DNA from: Druceiella hillmani | Lineage: Eukaryota; Arthropoda; Insecta; Lepidoptera; Hepialidae | Direction of reading: 5' to 3' | DNA: 64,000 nt | Assembly: GCA_039881145.1 (NCBI GenBank) | Contig: JAYKKI010000060.1 | Location: 10,874,501 to 10,938,500, forward strand | Shown: piece by piece, positions 12,250 to 25,075 of the stretch | Layout of the letters: the number at the start of each line of letters is the position of its first letter | Position numbering within the stretch: position 1 is the first letter of the stretch | Program-made: the position numbers and the translations under genes | Notes under the pieces: model-generated | What the model was told of the DNA's origin: nothing | The model's database searches: none | Seen by the model: only the letters and a program-made list of their open reading frames with translations

Positions 12250-12721
12250 TTGGTACAAAATCAGAAGACTCAACATGAAAAATCGTCTTTCTTCGCTGAG
12301 GAGTATTTTCTCTCTTTTTGTATATGTGATTCATCTCTATATATAAAACAATTTTTTTTCCAATTAAAGTTATTACTAACTGCTCCATTACCAGAAGGTG
12401 AACATTTTCTCAATTTTTTCTTCACTAGACTAATACTTGCTATTTATTTACTATTAGGTAAGAATACATTGACCTTTCTTTTTGCTGCTTCTATATTATA
12501 TTTATGTACATAATTACTTCTCCATAAAGCATGATCAAACACTGTATTTGAGACGTCCAATGTTGAGAACAAATTATCACGTCTTTTAATTGATACTCTC
12601 TTTAAAGTCTCTTCACCTTTTTTACTAACGAGTATGAGTTTTTCAAAAGTGTTTGAAGAGCAAATATCGCAATAATTTTCCCCGTGTCAGCTCTACTGAT
12701 TTTAATTGGTCGATCCATATT
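12250..12721 (-). pseudogene. Relic of the CXC-transposon protein, N-terminal part
   Basis: Minus-strand conceptual translation gives a decayed version of the N-terminal region also encoded by the transposon at 47.8-50.6 kb. Recognisable pieces in order are LKRVSIKRRDNLFSTLDVSN, then VHKYNIEAAKRK (compare VYTSKNVIAASKRR in the other copy), a Ser/Lys-rich linker, and FNWKKNCFIYRDE (compare FDFKNLYLFCSHE). An ATG at 12721 could begin the frame, but a frameshift near 12620 and a stop near 12450 break it. The Cys residues of the zinc-binding pattern are partly lost (Phe/Leu and Tyr at expected positions). No inverted repeats matching the other copy were found around it. The family link rests on side-by-side reading, not on a search. 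Confidence 0.6.
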
Positions 12722-15700
12722 TATTTTCAATATAATTTCAATGTTCCAAGATTAATCCTGAAATATTAATTTGTCCTTTTGAAATACTGAAAATTACTGA
12801 TACTTGTTTTGATTTTATTTATATAAACAATAAAATTATGATTACCATATAATGAAAATGCTGCGTTGCACTTATTTCTCTTAAATGTTTAATGAAAATC
12901 GATTAAATGGTGATAACTACAAAAAAATACTAAAATAACAACTGATTTATAATTTATACATGTATATTTAGTACAGCTAAACGTATTTAGTTAAATTGAA
13001 GTGATGTTTTTTTTCATATGGCTTCTGCTCAATTGTGAGCAATTCTGCTAATGTCAGCGTTGGAAAAAATAATAGCAGTCACGGAATTTAGAAAAACTTG
13101 AGGTTGCTGACGTATAAGTTAATATTAAACGTTGATATGTAACGAGGAAGTGTATCATTGAAGGGAGAAAACGAAAATGTTAGGAGGAAATCAAAATGAA
13201 CAGGTCTCGGGATATACGAGTAATTAAAAAGGAAGTAATATTTTCTTGACCAGTACATGTGACATTGACATTACTTGTTCATTGATAATATAATAAATAA
13301 TGTAAAATAAATTGATAATATGCTTTCTGAAGTATCACGAAACGCATTAATCTTTCCAAGAGACATGGTGCAATACAAATGAAACGTGATTATAATGAAC
13401 ATCAAAATTAAAATTAGAATTGTAATTGTTTTTTTTTAACATAACTCCCTTAATATTGAAGCTACAACGTTCATTCAGAAACCATTTTACAGGTAATTTC
13501 AAGACCTACAATAATTTATATTTACATTCAAACATGTGGTATTAAAAAGGTAAAGCATAAAGGGGTTCGAGAGGGATGGTCGGGTAATTTTTTTTGCATC
13601 ATTTGGGTGGCCTCCCGTTTTTGCATAGTAAGTCGATTATTTGTAATGCAATCAATTTTTAACAGTACTAATTTTAAAGGTTTTTCTATGCACTACAATA
13701 TACTATATCCTATAATTTTTTTAGGAAAAATGCTTAGGTTTTCGGTTATTTAACGTTGAATAATTCGAACTAAGTTGTTGCAAAAAGAAAGTTTTCTTCA
13801 TCGAGACGTAACTCTCTCTATTTTGGACCTAGAACTTTCTATATTTCTATATATCTATATTTCTTTCTATTTAAGGTCAATGAGTTATATTTTCCTATCC
13901 ATTATAATGTATAATTCTTATAATGAAAGCCTTATCGCGTCGATAGAAAGGGCTTTTGTTATAAGGGCTAGCAATATGTTCGGCAATAAACAAAGTGAGT
14001 AAACTTTCAGAGGGTAACTCAAGATCGAGAGTGAAGAAGTCTATTTAAATTTAAAGTGGGATTCATTCTATGAAGCGTTTACTATTTCATGATCTGATAA
14101 AATCGTGAAAATATTATAAAATTGCCTTTGTGTAAAATACAAAAAAAAGTTTCTGTAAAGATGTTTCAGACATTTTAATATCATTTTCTTTGAAAAAATA
14201 CGACATGAACGTTCTTCTCTTCACTACAATTACGAACAGGTCCCCATCTCATTTACTAATATTTGTTACCTAATTTATGTCACGATTAAATGAGGATATT
14301 TTAATTATATGTATGTGTTTTATATGTATGTGTTCTTACGGTGAAAAACCTAAATACGAGATCACACTTCTTTATGATTTTAGGAATAACAAGCTCGCAT
14401 TTTTTTGTAGCCTCTATAAATATTAATATAGAGAAAATGGAACAAAATTAATACACTCATTTCAAGTCAATCAATGTTTTAAATTAGAAAAGGATGCCGA
14501 ATATTTCCTAGCAGAAATTACTACTGTATGATTGCATGCTCGAAATAACTTGAATATAAATTCAGTATTGAATTTCTAATAACAGAAAAAGAAATATATT
14601 TTTAAAAAATAAATACAAGGAAAAGTTAAGGTGACGGAACGATAAAGTTCTCACTCAATACCTATGGAAAATATATACTCGTCTGGCAATTCCTCCACTT
14701 GAATATTAAATATTTCTTTGAAATATACTCATTTAATTCGCATACTACGTTATTGTTTATGTATTTATTTCCGTTATGTGCAGGGAAATATTCAAGCGTT
14801 TGAAATAAGTTCTTCATTGCAATATTTACAAATATCAATCGAGTGTGAAAACAAACAGTTCAGTTACTTACAATTGGTACATACCTATTGCTCTTACGCA
14901 TGAAAACACTTAATTTATAAAGCAAAAGAAATATCATAACATGTATAACACCGCACTCATTACAATTTTCCTTTTGCTTCTAGTTTTAATTTTTTAAAAA
15001 TTTACCTATAATTTTATATCAAGGCATGTACATAAATATATTTAACTATTAGCATAAGTTTATTGCTCTTTTTATCAGCAGAAACTGGGCAAGCATTGGG
15101 TTAAAAGTGTGTAATTGCATAAATGGTCCTAAATGGTTTATTCAATATTAAAATAACTCAAGAATTATCCAGGAACATGGAAAGTTGAAAGTATATTATT
15201 CTTTATACAATGTTGTTCTTTACATAGTTTCTCTTCTCGCAGTTTCCACGGTAATGATCTCTAAAACTAATAAAAATTTAAAGGAGAATTTGATTCGAAA
15301 GTTTCAGAAACATATACGTTTTTCATACTCTCGATATGGCTATAAGACAATGTAGGAAATAAACTGGTTTTTATAAAAAATCTCATCGCGCTTTCTACTA
15401 GCATATAAGTTTATAAATACGTATCAATATAAAAAGTATAAGAACATGGAAATGTAGTTTTTTAATAAACATAAACACAAATTAAATTGTTCACCTTATT
15501 CGCAGGTCCATTTTTTCGTTATTTGCATATTTTTTTCATTACACTTTTCTAATTTTCGGAAACATACTTTACGATTATGAAATTATCTAGCTAAATTAAA
15601 TATGTGACTTAATCGGCATTTCCAAAATGTAGTAAAATTTTTTAAATGTAATTTATCCATCTACTAATTAATAAGTAGATTGGAAATAGACAACAATTTT

Positions 15701-16429
15701 TTTCTATCGAATCTAAACGGTAAATTTGTAATTCTTCATTAGTAGAATAATATTTTGTCAACGCAATTTGTATATGAAATATGTAATTGTAATATATTGG
15801 TTAATAGTTTTATGATGTGATGAACATGAAGATATTTTAAATACTTTTTTGTAATTGGATCTACTTCGAAAAATATATCGATAAAAAGGAAATAGAAAAA
15901 AAATAATTGATTTTAAATTCTAAATAAATTTTGAGTTATAAAAATTTACTTATTTTTCCCACAGATAAATATTTACTATTTTATTTTTATGTGCACTAGA
16001 AATAACCAAATATATTTTAGATTTTGAGGCTAGGGGAAACATATTTTTCCTAATAAAGAAACTGTGAAGTCAATAAACACTAAAAGTAAATAGTTTTAGA
16101 GCAGATCAATTACAAATACATGTATTTTAGTCAACTCCATCATTTCACTTTTCTATATTCCTTTGATTTTCATTCCTTTCATCCAAATGAGTGAAACGTA
16201 AATATGACACGAGGCTAAAGAAACAGCATTTACGATATGCGGATTTAGTAAATCAATACACTTTTTAATTTTTCTATCACTTGGTACGAGACACCCATAC
16301 GACAAAAAATTATTAAAGTTTTTTTAACATAACAAGTATTTCAAAGCGATGATTCGTATTCAAGGTGATGATTTATGAAAATATACTACTAATTTTCCTG
16401 TAAATGTTTTTTAATATCATAGAAGAAAA
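12722..16429. other. AT-rich stretch, nothing recognised
   Basis: Read on both strands; only short, unremarkable open frames (13775-14002, 14718-14903). 13560-13625 is locally richer in G (GGGGTTCGAGAGGGATGG) but gives no recognisable product. Confidence 0.5.
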
Positions 16430-17060
16430 TAAGTTTCATATATTAACTTACATTGACGTATTTATCATTTGTTATATAACATAATTTCCTCCAAGAGAAA
16501 TGCTTACCTAATAGATATGAATCATTATATACAGATAACACGAAAGATAGTAATAAAAGATCTTCACAAAATTGTTCACCGTATTAATTATATTATTTCC
16601 TGCTACCTGTTCTATACACTTAATACCAATCATCTCTAATTTCCAGTTCTTGCGTAAAACTTTATCATCACTTACGAGCATTTGGGGTGATTTTATTTGG
16701 CACTTTAATTCCGTCGTAAAGCAGGTTAATTTTTTCAACCACATAATTTTCATAAATCTACTTCGTCGCATTTTTCGCAACAATAGTATTACATTATATC
16801 GATTAAACACCTTTGTGAAAATATTATTAAAATATTAAATTAACGATTTGTCTAAATTGATTAAACTGACTGCGGGGAAATAGATAAATTTTCAACTAAT
16901 ATTTGACATTTTCCATAAGTGTAACAAAAAAACTAAGAGTTGACTCTGATAAGATTTAATAATGTCAAATATATTTAAACAACTATTGTCTACGTAGTTG
17001 AAAAAACTTAACGAAATACAATTCAATGAAACAGAATTTTAATAAGGAATTTTAATCAGA
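16430..17060. repeat. Paralogous segment A3 (partner 56845-57420) with mariner-like trace
   Basis: The segment matches 56845-57420 in the same orientation: AAGTTTCATA-ATTA near the start, then a strong stretch at 16600-16790 (CTGCTACCTG, ATTTCC-TTCTTGC, TTTATC, TTACGAGC, CGTCGTAAA), then CTTAACG-AATTCAAT near 17010. On the minus strand 16590-16690 reads SDDKVLRKNWKLE followed by IEQVAGNN. The partner reads DDKTLCKTRKLEE and IEQVARNIGVNTGSV. The two together resemble the second helix-turn-helix of a mariner transposase. Each copy has stops or shifts. Both could be independent copies of one transposon. Confidence 0.55.
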
Positions 17061-20000
17061 GGTGTGCAAATATAATTTATTTTCATATGTTACATAAATT
17101 AATTATATAATAAACCTAACTTTACCCACAGTTCCACCTGCTTACATTTACAGACATTTGCGGCTGAGTTTTTCCCCAGTACTGATGTTTTCACATCTAT
17201 AATACCCTTCACCGGAATAAAAATTATTAAAATATTAACTTGAAATTTAAGCCGAATAATAACTGTAATATCGTCAACAGTTTCTATTCTATGCCGAGTA
17301 ACAACAATTTTAAATTCCTTAGAAAACATTTGTTAAAATGAGATATTTTTTGTTTTATTGCACCTCAAACATCATTTCGGATTCACAAATGCCGTCTAAG
17401 CTACGAGCCCCTAGCACAAAATTAGACATCATTAGCAGTAGCCATGGAGCTGTGGTCAAAAAAACATTTATTGTAGCAGGTGTGTCGATAGTTGTAACTC
17501 AGCACCAAATGCAATTTCAATTTGTTTCAATGTTCGTCGATATGGCGTAATTCTTGGAGGAAAAAACGATTATAAAATGGGTGGTGAACTTTAAAGATAT
17601 CTGGTTCAGTAAGCCCTGGAAATACTAGAAGAATTAACAAAATAGGAAGGACGGCAGAAAACATTGGAAAGTTGCGACAAACTATGATGACTAATCCATC
17701 ATCACTCAGTAGTGAGACACCTTCGCGCTCTTCAAACGTCGGACAGGTCGTTTCGACTAATTTTATATTTGGTCGTTCACTATCCCCCGTATAAAATACA
17801 ATTTAATGACTTCCTTTGTTAATTTAATCTAGCCGACACAATGTTGGAAATTTTAAACAATGACGACATTCTAACCGGAAGCGATGAGTCATACTTATAC
17901 TTATCAATCAGTTTATTAGATAAAATATTTCCTAAATGCCTAATAATAATAAATATTAAATCTCTAGAAATTAACGTTAGTTTTTTTATGACTATTCCTC
18001 CCCGTTTTCCTGTGTTCTTTAATTAAAAAGTCTATAGGAATGTTTATTTAAGTTTTCTATTTTACAGTAGGTAAAAACAGTGATTAAAATCTAGTGAATA
18101 TGATTTACAGACTATTTTCTAATGCATGTTCTGCTGGGTTTGCATGCCCTGAAAGATATAATCACATGACTTGACCTTCTACCCTCTCAGATTCTAAAAT
18201 ATACGTAGCTTCGTGTTTTCACTTGAAAAGTGTCGAAATAGTTTGGCTATGCCTCATTATTTTTTTTCTCTAATATCTTTTCATTATATCCAAATTCTCG
18301 TATTTCAAAAATTTGTATCCGTTTTAAGTGTTTGAATATTTTTATAAGTACATTTTTTTTGTCCTCAGATATTATTAATTTTAATGGAAATTAATTATAC
18401 AAAATGAACAAGCTGCCTGATGGAAATAACTTTACAATGCATTAGTTTGGAGTGAAGAGCTGCTTGAATTTCTTTTGGAGAATCGCGTTTTGAAAACTTT
18501 GATTATAAAAACCCACGTATTAGTTGATTTAGGAATTATTTATTATTAATTAATTTCTCTTCATGTTGTTAAAATTATTACGTATATTCAAATTGTTGGT
18601 GTTCAGAATTGTATTTCTGTTAAGTGATATACCAGGGAGTAGTGGCAAAGGTTAATTGTTCAAATTACGAATTTTTTTCTCAAAATGAGTAAAAGGCGAC
18701 CTCAAATTGCAGTTACTTGTACTAAAGGTAGAAATTTCTTTGAATCTCAATATAGATTTTTGTATACCTTGAAATTATCCAATGTTACAAAGCATAAATT
18801 TATTTTCGTAATATTGCACTTCTTGTATGAAAATGTTCTTTGTCGAATGTGAGCAAACATATTTAATGAAAAAATGTTTTACTTGTGAACAATGTTATTA
18901 TGAAAAATGTTTTATTCAATGTTTCACTCGGCTTTTACGAGGCAGACGATTATTATTTTTCATTAGAATACTATAGTTAAGTCATATTCCTTTCAAAGTA
19001 ACTCTACATACTGAATAGGAACCTTGGTTAGTGCTTTAACGACGTTGATATTTTATGTTTAATTTGCACGGACATTAACACATAATCTTCGTTATGGATT
19101 AATTTTTTTATTTATATTGACACAAAAATTTTGATACATCCTATAACAAATATTTAAATTTTTTCATTAGCTCAAATTACTGTTAAATTCTAATTTTGAT
19201 TTAATTGTAATTTATTGATATCTAAACTGATATTCCGAATAATGTGAGAACCTATAATATGAGAGTTATAGTATTATTAAACGTGATGGCAAGCTATCCA
19301 TTGAAATAAACAGTCAATTATTATAAAGCTGGTAAACAAATTTAAATTTCAACTGGACAAATTCTGTTTGCTTAGCAATGTTGTGAAATCAAGATTAGAG
19401 TTTTTGGATTTATTTATTATGATGAAAATATATTAATCCAATTATTCCCATCAATTTAAATGACTAAGGGGAAGCAGAGCTACAAATTAGTACAAAAGCC
19501 ATGGAAAGACCAATATATATCATCGCAATATCTGTTTGAGAAAAAAGATTTTTAAGGCTCAAAGTACAATAACTTTTAAATTTGGTAAAATTTAATAACT
19601 GTTCAAGAATACAAAGGTACCATTTCACATTACTACGTTAGTATGTCATTTTGGAATAATCACAAGTTATAGTCGGAACAGAAAATTTTCACACGATTTA
19701 TTACAGGGACTGATTATTACAGGGAAGATGACTTTTTACGAATATTAACAATTTTATTAAATAAAAAGATTATTTTTTAGGATGCAAAAACACAAAAAAA
19801 TTAGCCTTATGATTATAACAATCGACAACAAAGATATATTGTTCAAAGATCCAGGGCTAAGTGATGGGTAACAAAGTCTTCTGACAAGTTATTTGTAATT
19901 TTCTTTCTACCGTTCTTTTCGACTTATAAAATATGGAAGTTAAGCGCTCATCTAGTTCACAATATGTAAGCAACGTTTATTTTTGTGAGATAAACTACTA

Positions 20001-21929
20001 AAGCAATAGTAGGATGGTTGGATCTACCATATCCGGTCCACGGAGAGATGGTGTTTGATGCGGAATGGCGCTGAACTGAGTTTTATTCACAGCTGTATAA
20101 ACTTTGCAATACTGTCAAAGTGACTCTTTCGTTCGAATTTCCAAGATTACGTGCGCTATTAAAGTGTTCATAAACCGGTATATGAACATTAATAAGTTCT
20201 TCCCAATAATTATTCATGAAATGGATTTGATAAACTCGGGCAAATTTTAGTCTGAAGAGTTTAATTTTACGAAATAAATGTAACTTGACATATTGTGGTA
20301 CAATATGTGCAGTCACGTTCCTATGATTCTGTAATGTACAGCGTCCCTCAAATGCTATTATTTTGACTATGAATATCACCTCTCCTTGTACTTGTTGGGG
20401 TAGATGTATTCACTGGGGTAATGGTTCTTATACTTGCCTGGAGTAACCGGACTTTTACTTTTACTTTTTACTAATCAGCCACCCATTATGGGTAGCTGCT
20501 TTTGGAACATATGATTAAAATTCTGCCAACATGGGCAACCTGATTTTACAAAATCAAAAGGAATCTGTAACATTTTTTTCGGAATGATTCATATGATTCA
20601 TGTATTATGAAGGAATCATATTATAACGGTCATACCGGCAACACAAACATAAAATAAACAACAATTTCTTAAGATAACGTATAAAAAGTATTAAGATATA
20701 TGTTAGTTTAATATATACACCAACTAGCTAAGAATTTACCTCTCATTTTATTTCGTGTAACAAGAACGTTGCGTGTTCATGATATCTTAAAAATTGTGAT
20801 AACTTGTATCTTCTACAACGTATCAAAGATCTTTTATACGCGACACTAAAATTTTGTCATTCTATTTCAATGAAATTAAAATGCAAGTCAACAGAATTCA
20901 GTAAACAAGCCGTAGTTGATAAAAAAAAAATTAATGCGAAGTCAGTTAACGTAATACGCATATAACAACAACGCATAACGTAAAATTACGTGGAGTGCTA
21001 GATGAGAAAGGGCAACCAGTGCGTGAGCGTAACAAAATCAGATTTTACTTAAATCATCATCAATCAATAAAGGGCGAGAACGCGACGGCCTATACATGGC
21101 ACATATCTAGTAGGCTTTGAACGTGCCACAGTGTGTTATTTAACTTACTAAATGGTATTTTTATGCAAATAAAAAATTGTCTACATAATAATTATAATAC
21201 CATTTTATTAAGTAATTCAGTTTTCTATTAATAGAATTAAAATAATTACAGGTGATGAAAACTGCAATAATAATTTTAGAATTTAAATGTATTTTGGTTT
21301 TTATCTGTCAATTTTTAAAAACCGGATCAAAGACGCCCAAAGTTTTCAATTTAAAAAAAAAATTCTTGAACTTATTTTTTAAAAATTTTAAAACTAAACA
21401 TTTTTTTTACCTATGAAAATAATTGTCCAATTATAAGTAAAAAAATGGGTGTAAGCTATTACCCACTCAAATAGTTTGTAATTGGTCTGATATCCATTAA
21501 ATTAGTATTATTTTAATAAACCTCGTCCTGAAGTTCAATTGATTTGCATATTTAGCTGAAAGCACAAATTAAAATCTGCGACACAGCTAGAGTTTCAATT
21601 AATATTACAATAAGAATTCGTAGCTCTTTCGATTTCAGTTTTTCTATCAGGAAAGAAAACTAATATAGTTCAGAACTTCTTTGAATTATTTTCATGTTTA
21701 AATTAAGATTTTTTATAAATTTTAAATTTTTCAATTTATTACTCTGGCATTTGTTAACATTTTCATGCAAACGTTTAAACTGAGAAAAGAAAATAATTAG
21801 TGTAATTAAATAATAAGTTGAATTATATTTTCCATTCTTTTATTTTAGTTACGAAGGTATAATTCATACCTTTATAGCGATGAACCAACATCTATTCATG
21901 GTTATTATTTTACATGAAACGTCTCTGAG
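17061..21929. other. No gene recognised
   Basis: Open frames at 17099-17329 (-), 17338-17550 (+), 17841-18026 (+) and 20083-20379 (-) show no motif I recognise. 20380-20470 read on the minus strand contains a Pro/Tyr/Lys-rich piece (TPGKYKNHYPSEYIYPNKYK) without visible start or splice context. The rest is AT-rich. Confidence 0.45.
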
Positions 21930-22105
21930 TTTTAGTTATTTGAAGTAAATAGATTTTGAAATTATATAAACTACATGGCAATGTTGATTCGTAAAAATAA
22001 CTGACGATTTGGAAATAACGAAACGTGATATTGAATAAACCCATACAAAGTCAGGAATATTAAGAAATAATTCTAAAAATAGAAAAGCTAAATCCTCTAA
22101 ATCTA
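21930..22105. repeat. Paralogous segment A4 (partner 58940-59105)
   Basis: GGAAATAACGAAACGTGATATTGAA followed by CAAAGTCAGGAATA and AAGAAA aligns with GGAAATAATGAAACTAGACGTTGAA, CAAATCAGGGATACC, AGAGAAA at 59015-59080. The orientation is the same, and an upstream weaker match (AGTTATTTGAAGTAAA / AGTTGATTAGAAGTAAA) extends it. Confidence 0.6.
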
Positions 22106-22395
22106 TTCGCAAAAATAATTCGAGACACTGTGACCTTTATCAGTCTAAGATTGAGAAAAAAGACGTGTGCAGGGTCCATTGCTCCGTATGACTTTTGGTA
22201 TTATATTACTGAGGACGCTAGTTCTAACTTTATGTGCATAAAATATAGCAAATAAGTATTAAAGGCATGCAATAAAAGAAATATCATTATGTTGACATTG
22301 CATAGTTCATATTTGGTTGGCCCAAAGTCTTATTACAAAAATGAAAATACTTTATACTTCTTAATAATATTATTATTATTTAAGCTCAGTCTTTT

Positions 22396-23230
22396 CTCTA
22401 CCACCATCTAAATGGACGAACTGCGTCCAACTTTTTGGTAGATCCATTATGCACTTTTTCAGGACTTCGGCGACTGCGACTCAAATAAATTCGACATCTC
22501 TCTTTTGAGGGCGTCAAAGTTTTCGAAACTTTTTTTATTCACGTATTTCTTAAAACGAAAAAAACATTAAAGTCAGAAGTCACAATGTTCGGCAAATACA
22601 AAGGGTGGGGCAACGTCTCCCGATCTAGCCCGGTTAATTTACGTTGGGTCTCTTTTGCTATATGGGGACGGCCTTATCATGTAAAATGTGGACGGTGGGG
22701 TATCTGCAATATTTTTGTTGCATTACTTCGTCTAATTTATATAGCTGATGACTAGCTAGAGTAGCTGTGACTGACCTGTTTTGCGGGAGAAATTCAAAAT
22801 ATGTGATTCTTTTTTAGAGCCATCAGCAACAAAATAAAACTTTCCGAGAATGACATTCGGGTTCTGGCTATGCGGAACTTGGCAGCCATATAGCATGATG
22901 TAGCAGCCATACAGCGAAACGTCTATTGTTCTCATAAAGAATGAAGATCTCATCTCTTGTCAAAAGATTCTCAAGAAAGTCTTTGCGGTGGTCTCTAAGG
23001 AGGAGTGATTGACAGATAGTTATCGTACATTTTTTATTTTTATCGTTAAAGCGATGTGAAATGCAACGAGCCATTAGGTACGTTTTTGTATCTGTATTAT
23101 TTACGATAAACGCGTGTATACAACCGAGTGCTGTCGCCAATTCCCGCGTAGTGGCTTCCTGATTTTCGTTGATAAAACGCTACATTTTTTTTTCATTAAT
23201 GGCCGGGAGTACTCTAAATCGTAGTTTTAC
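22396..23230 (-). pseudogene. Mariner (DD34D) transposase pseudogene
   Basis: Minus-strand reading gives most of a mariner transposase. From high to low coordinates it runs: second helix-turn-helix (FINENQEATTRELATALG); linker and pre-catalytic region (CISHRFNDKNKK, then ICQSLLLR); first catalytic Asp in FLENLLTRDEIFILYENNRR (family TGDEKW); a PEPECHSRKVLFC block; ITYFEFLPQNRSVTA; second Asp in ILHDKAVPI (family LHDNARPH); and after a shift APPFVFAEHCDF (family APSDYH, third Asp), ending near KSFENFDALKREMSNLF. Stops and at least two frameshifts break it, so it is inactive. The N-terminal first HTH is weak or missing. The family normally has about 345 residues; roughly 270 are traceable. It sits in a stretch that the paralogous block lacks (59105-59325), so it probably inserted after the duplication. 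Confidence 0.88.
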
Positions 23231-23539
23231 AGCGAGACTCGTATCTCCTCAAATCATTATTTTATAAGATACCACGTTCCCGTTAAATGTGCAAATAAAA
23301 TTAATAGCAGGGACAGTTATATTTGTGCCGCACCACCACTCGTAAAACACCATAATGTTCGTAGTTGACTCCGTGAAATTTCAGACTTTTTAACAAATGC
23401 AGGAGCACGCCCGCCTCGTTAATATACCTAGACCAGAAGAGAGGAGATGTGTCTAGGAATTTTTGCACTTATGTCTCAACATCAAACCGGTAAAATAAAA
23501 ATGAAGCATCTTGAATTTGCTGACAATATTTTGTTACCT

Positions 23540-23660
23540 ACTTGATATTTACAGAATAGGTAATGGTTAATATAAGGCTGCACTAATCCTAATGGTTCCT
23601 CGATTGTTTATTATAGAGAATTATATATACGTTAATATAACACTTGCACTTTGACAATAA
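23540..23660. repeat. Paralogous segment A5 (partner 59325-59420)
   Basis: TATTTACAGAATAGG...AAGGCTGCACTAAT...TAGAGAATTATATATA...ACACTTGC matches TATTTACGGAATAGGG...AGGGCTGCACTAATAC...TAGAGAATTATCCATATA...ATACTTGC in the same orientation. Confidence 0.6.
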
Positions 23661-24629
23661 CAAAAAACAATGCTTGATTTGACATTTTAATAAATAATTT
23701 AAAAATAATAATAATTTTCATTTTTACAGATTTACTTAAGTTTATATTTGACCTAATTTATATACTTATCATGAAAATATTTTATGGTTTGAATAGCATT
23801 TCATAATTTTTTTTTGTCTATTTTAATGTAATTGAAGCATGGCTATTGCTGTAGAACCATTTTCTAGACATTTCATTCTTCAGCCAACTATAACAACGCA
23901 TTTGGAAAAAAATTCCAGTAGACTATAAGAGATGTTATTTAATAAAATATTAATAGTACATTTAAAAAATACAGGAGAAATATAATTCATATCACTGACA
24001 TGAATTAAGACTGAAAAAGTATTTTATTTGATCCTTGAAAATATTTAGCAAGGTTATTTTATTTATGTTAATGTCCAGTTGATTTCAAAATTTTAATTGC
24101 TTGGAGAGTAAAGGATTTTTCCTAAGTAAAATAACTAGGCTTTGAAACCTAACCCAAGGCTGTAAACAGGCAAATTTTCAAATCTGACATTTTTATAATT
24201 TGGACTTTGAGGATTTCTTAATATATTAAATGAAAGTGTAAGTATGTAACGTCGGCGTCGATAGCGAATTTTTAAATATTTGAGATTTTCCTGTGGTCAT
24301 AACTATGATCATATTCTTTAAGGCTGAATATTAACTGTGTGAATAAATTTTGAATGTTCTTTAACTTGTATTTATTTAATTCAGGCAGTCAGGATAATAC
24401 ATTAATAATGGTGATCACCAATATCAGTTAGTGGTTATAGGTTTATTCAACAAAATATATTCTCGTTTTAATTTAAATTAAATTCGAAAATGTTTCCGAG
24501 CCAAAAATACTACGACTAAAACATTTAATTGAGGCTGCCAATTAAGATTATGAACAATACATCCAGGTTTTAAGAATTGATATACAAGGTTCGTTTAATA
24601 TTTAGCACTAATTGAGGTAAATTAGTTAG
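23661..24629. other. AT-rich stretch, nothing recognised
   Basis: No open frame or repeat of note. Mild similarity to 59440-59520 may continue from the preceding paralogous segment but is too weak to assert. Confidence 0.4.
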
Positions 24630-25075
24630 GTTTATTTTTAAAATGAATTTCTGATCACCAACAATGTTGGCCGGCTACTTGCAATTAAAGTAAGATCCAG
24701 AATAAAAGTGTCAACCGTTCCGTTATAGATTAAAGAATGTACATAAATTTACAGATCATCAGCATAGAGGCAATAATTGTTACGGATATTCCTAAATCAA
24801 GAAACAAAAGGATGTGTATTATTCATCGCCAAGCATATATCGTCAGTGACTTTTACAAGCGAGGTGTTGTGATGAGCTTTAAAACCAAATTGAAGTGGAT
24901 TTAGTTACTAATGAGCATTTAAGAACGATAGTTTCAAGAACTTTGGTTAGAAGCGACAGAATCAATATGGGACAAACTTCCTTAGATTCTGTAAATGATA
25001 AGATTTTAGGTACAGGGACAATATAATCTCTTTTGCACTTCAAAGGAAATATAACAGTTACTATAGAGCCAGTTT
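24630..25075 (-). pseudogene. Non-LTR reverse transcriptase fragment with YADD motif
   Basis: On the minus strand, pieces of a reverse transcriptase appear in the correct order. First is a fingers region like VPVPKI, then a SLLTKVLETIV piece (family KVLE-IV), then a Gly/Phe plus SLVKVTDDICLAM piece (family SLLKVTDDI). Next is NNYCLYADDL at 24752-24780, containing the catalytic YADD box (24752-24766 encodes YADDL), followed by VDTFILDLTLIAS (family I-DL--I--W). The region between TDDI and YADD is too short, so the part carrying motifs A and B is deleted. Frameshifts and stops are present. The arrangement fits the Jockey/CR1/I-type clades; I cannot choose among them. Confidence 0.75.
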
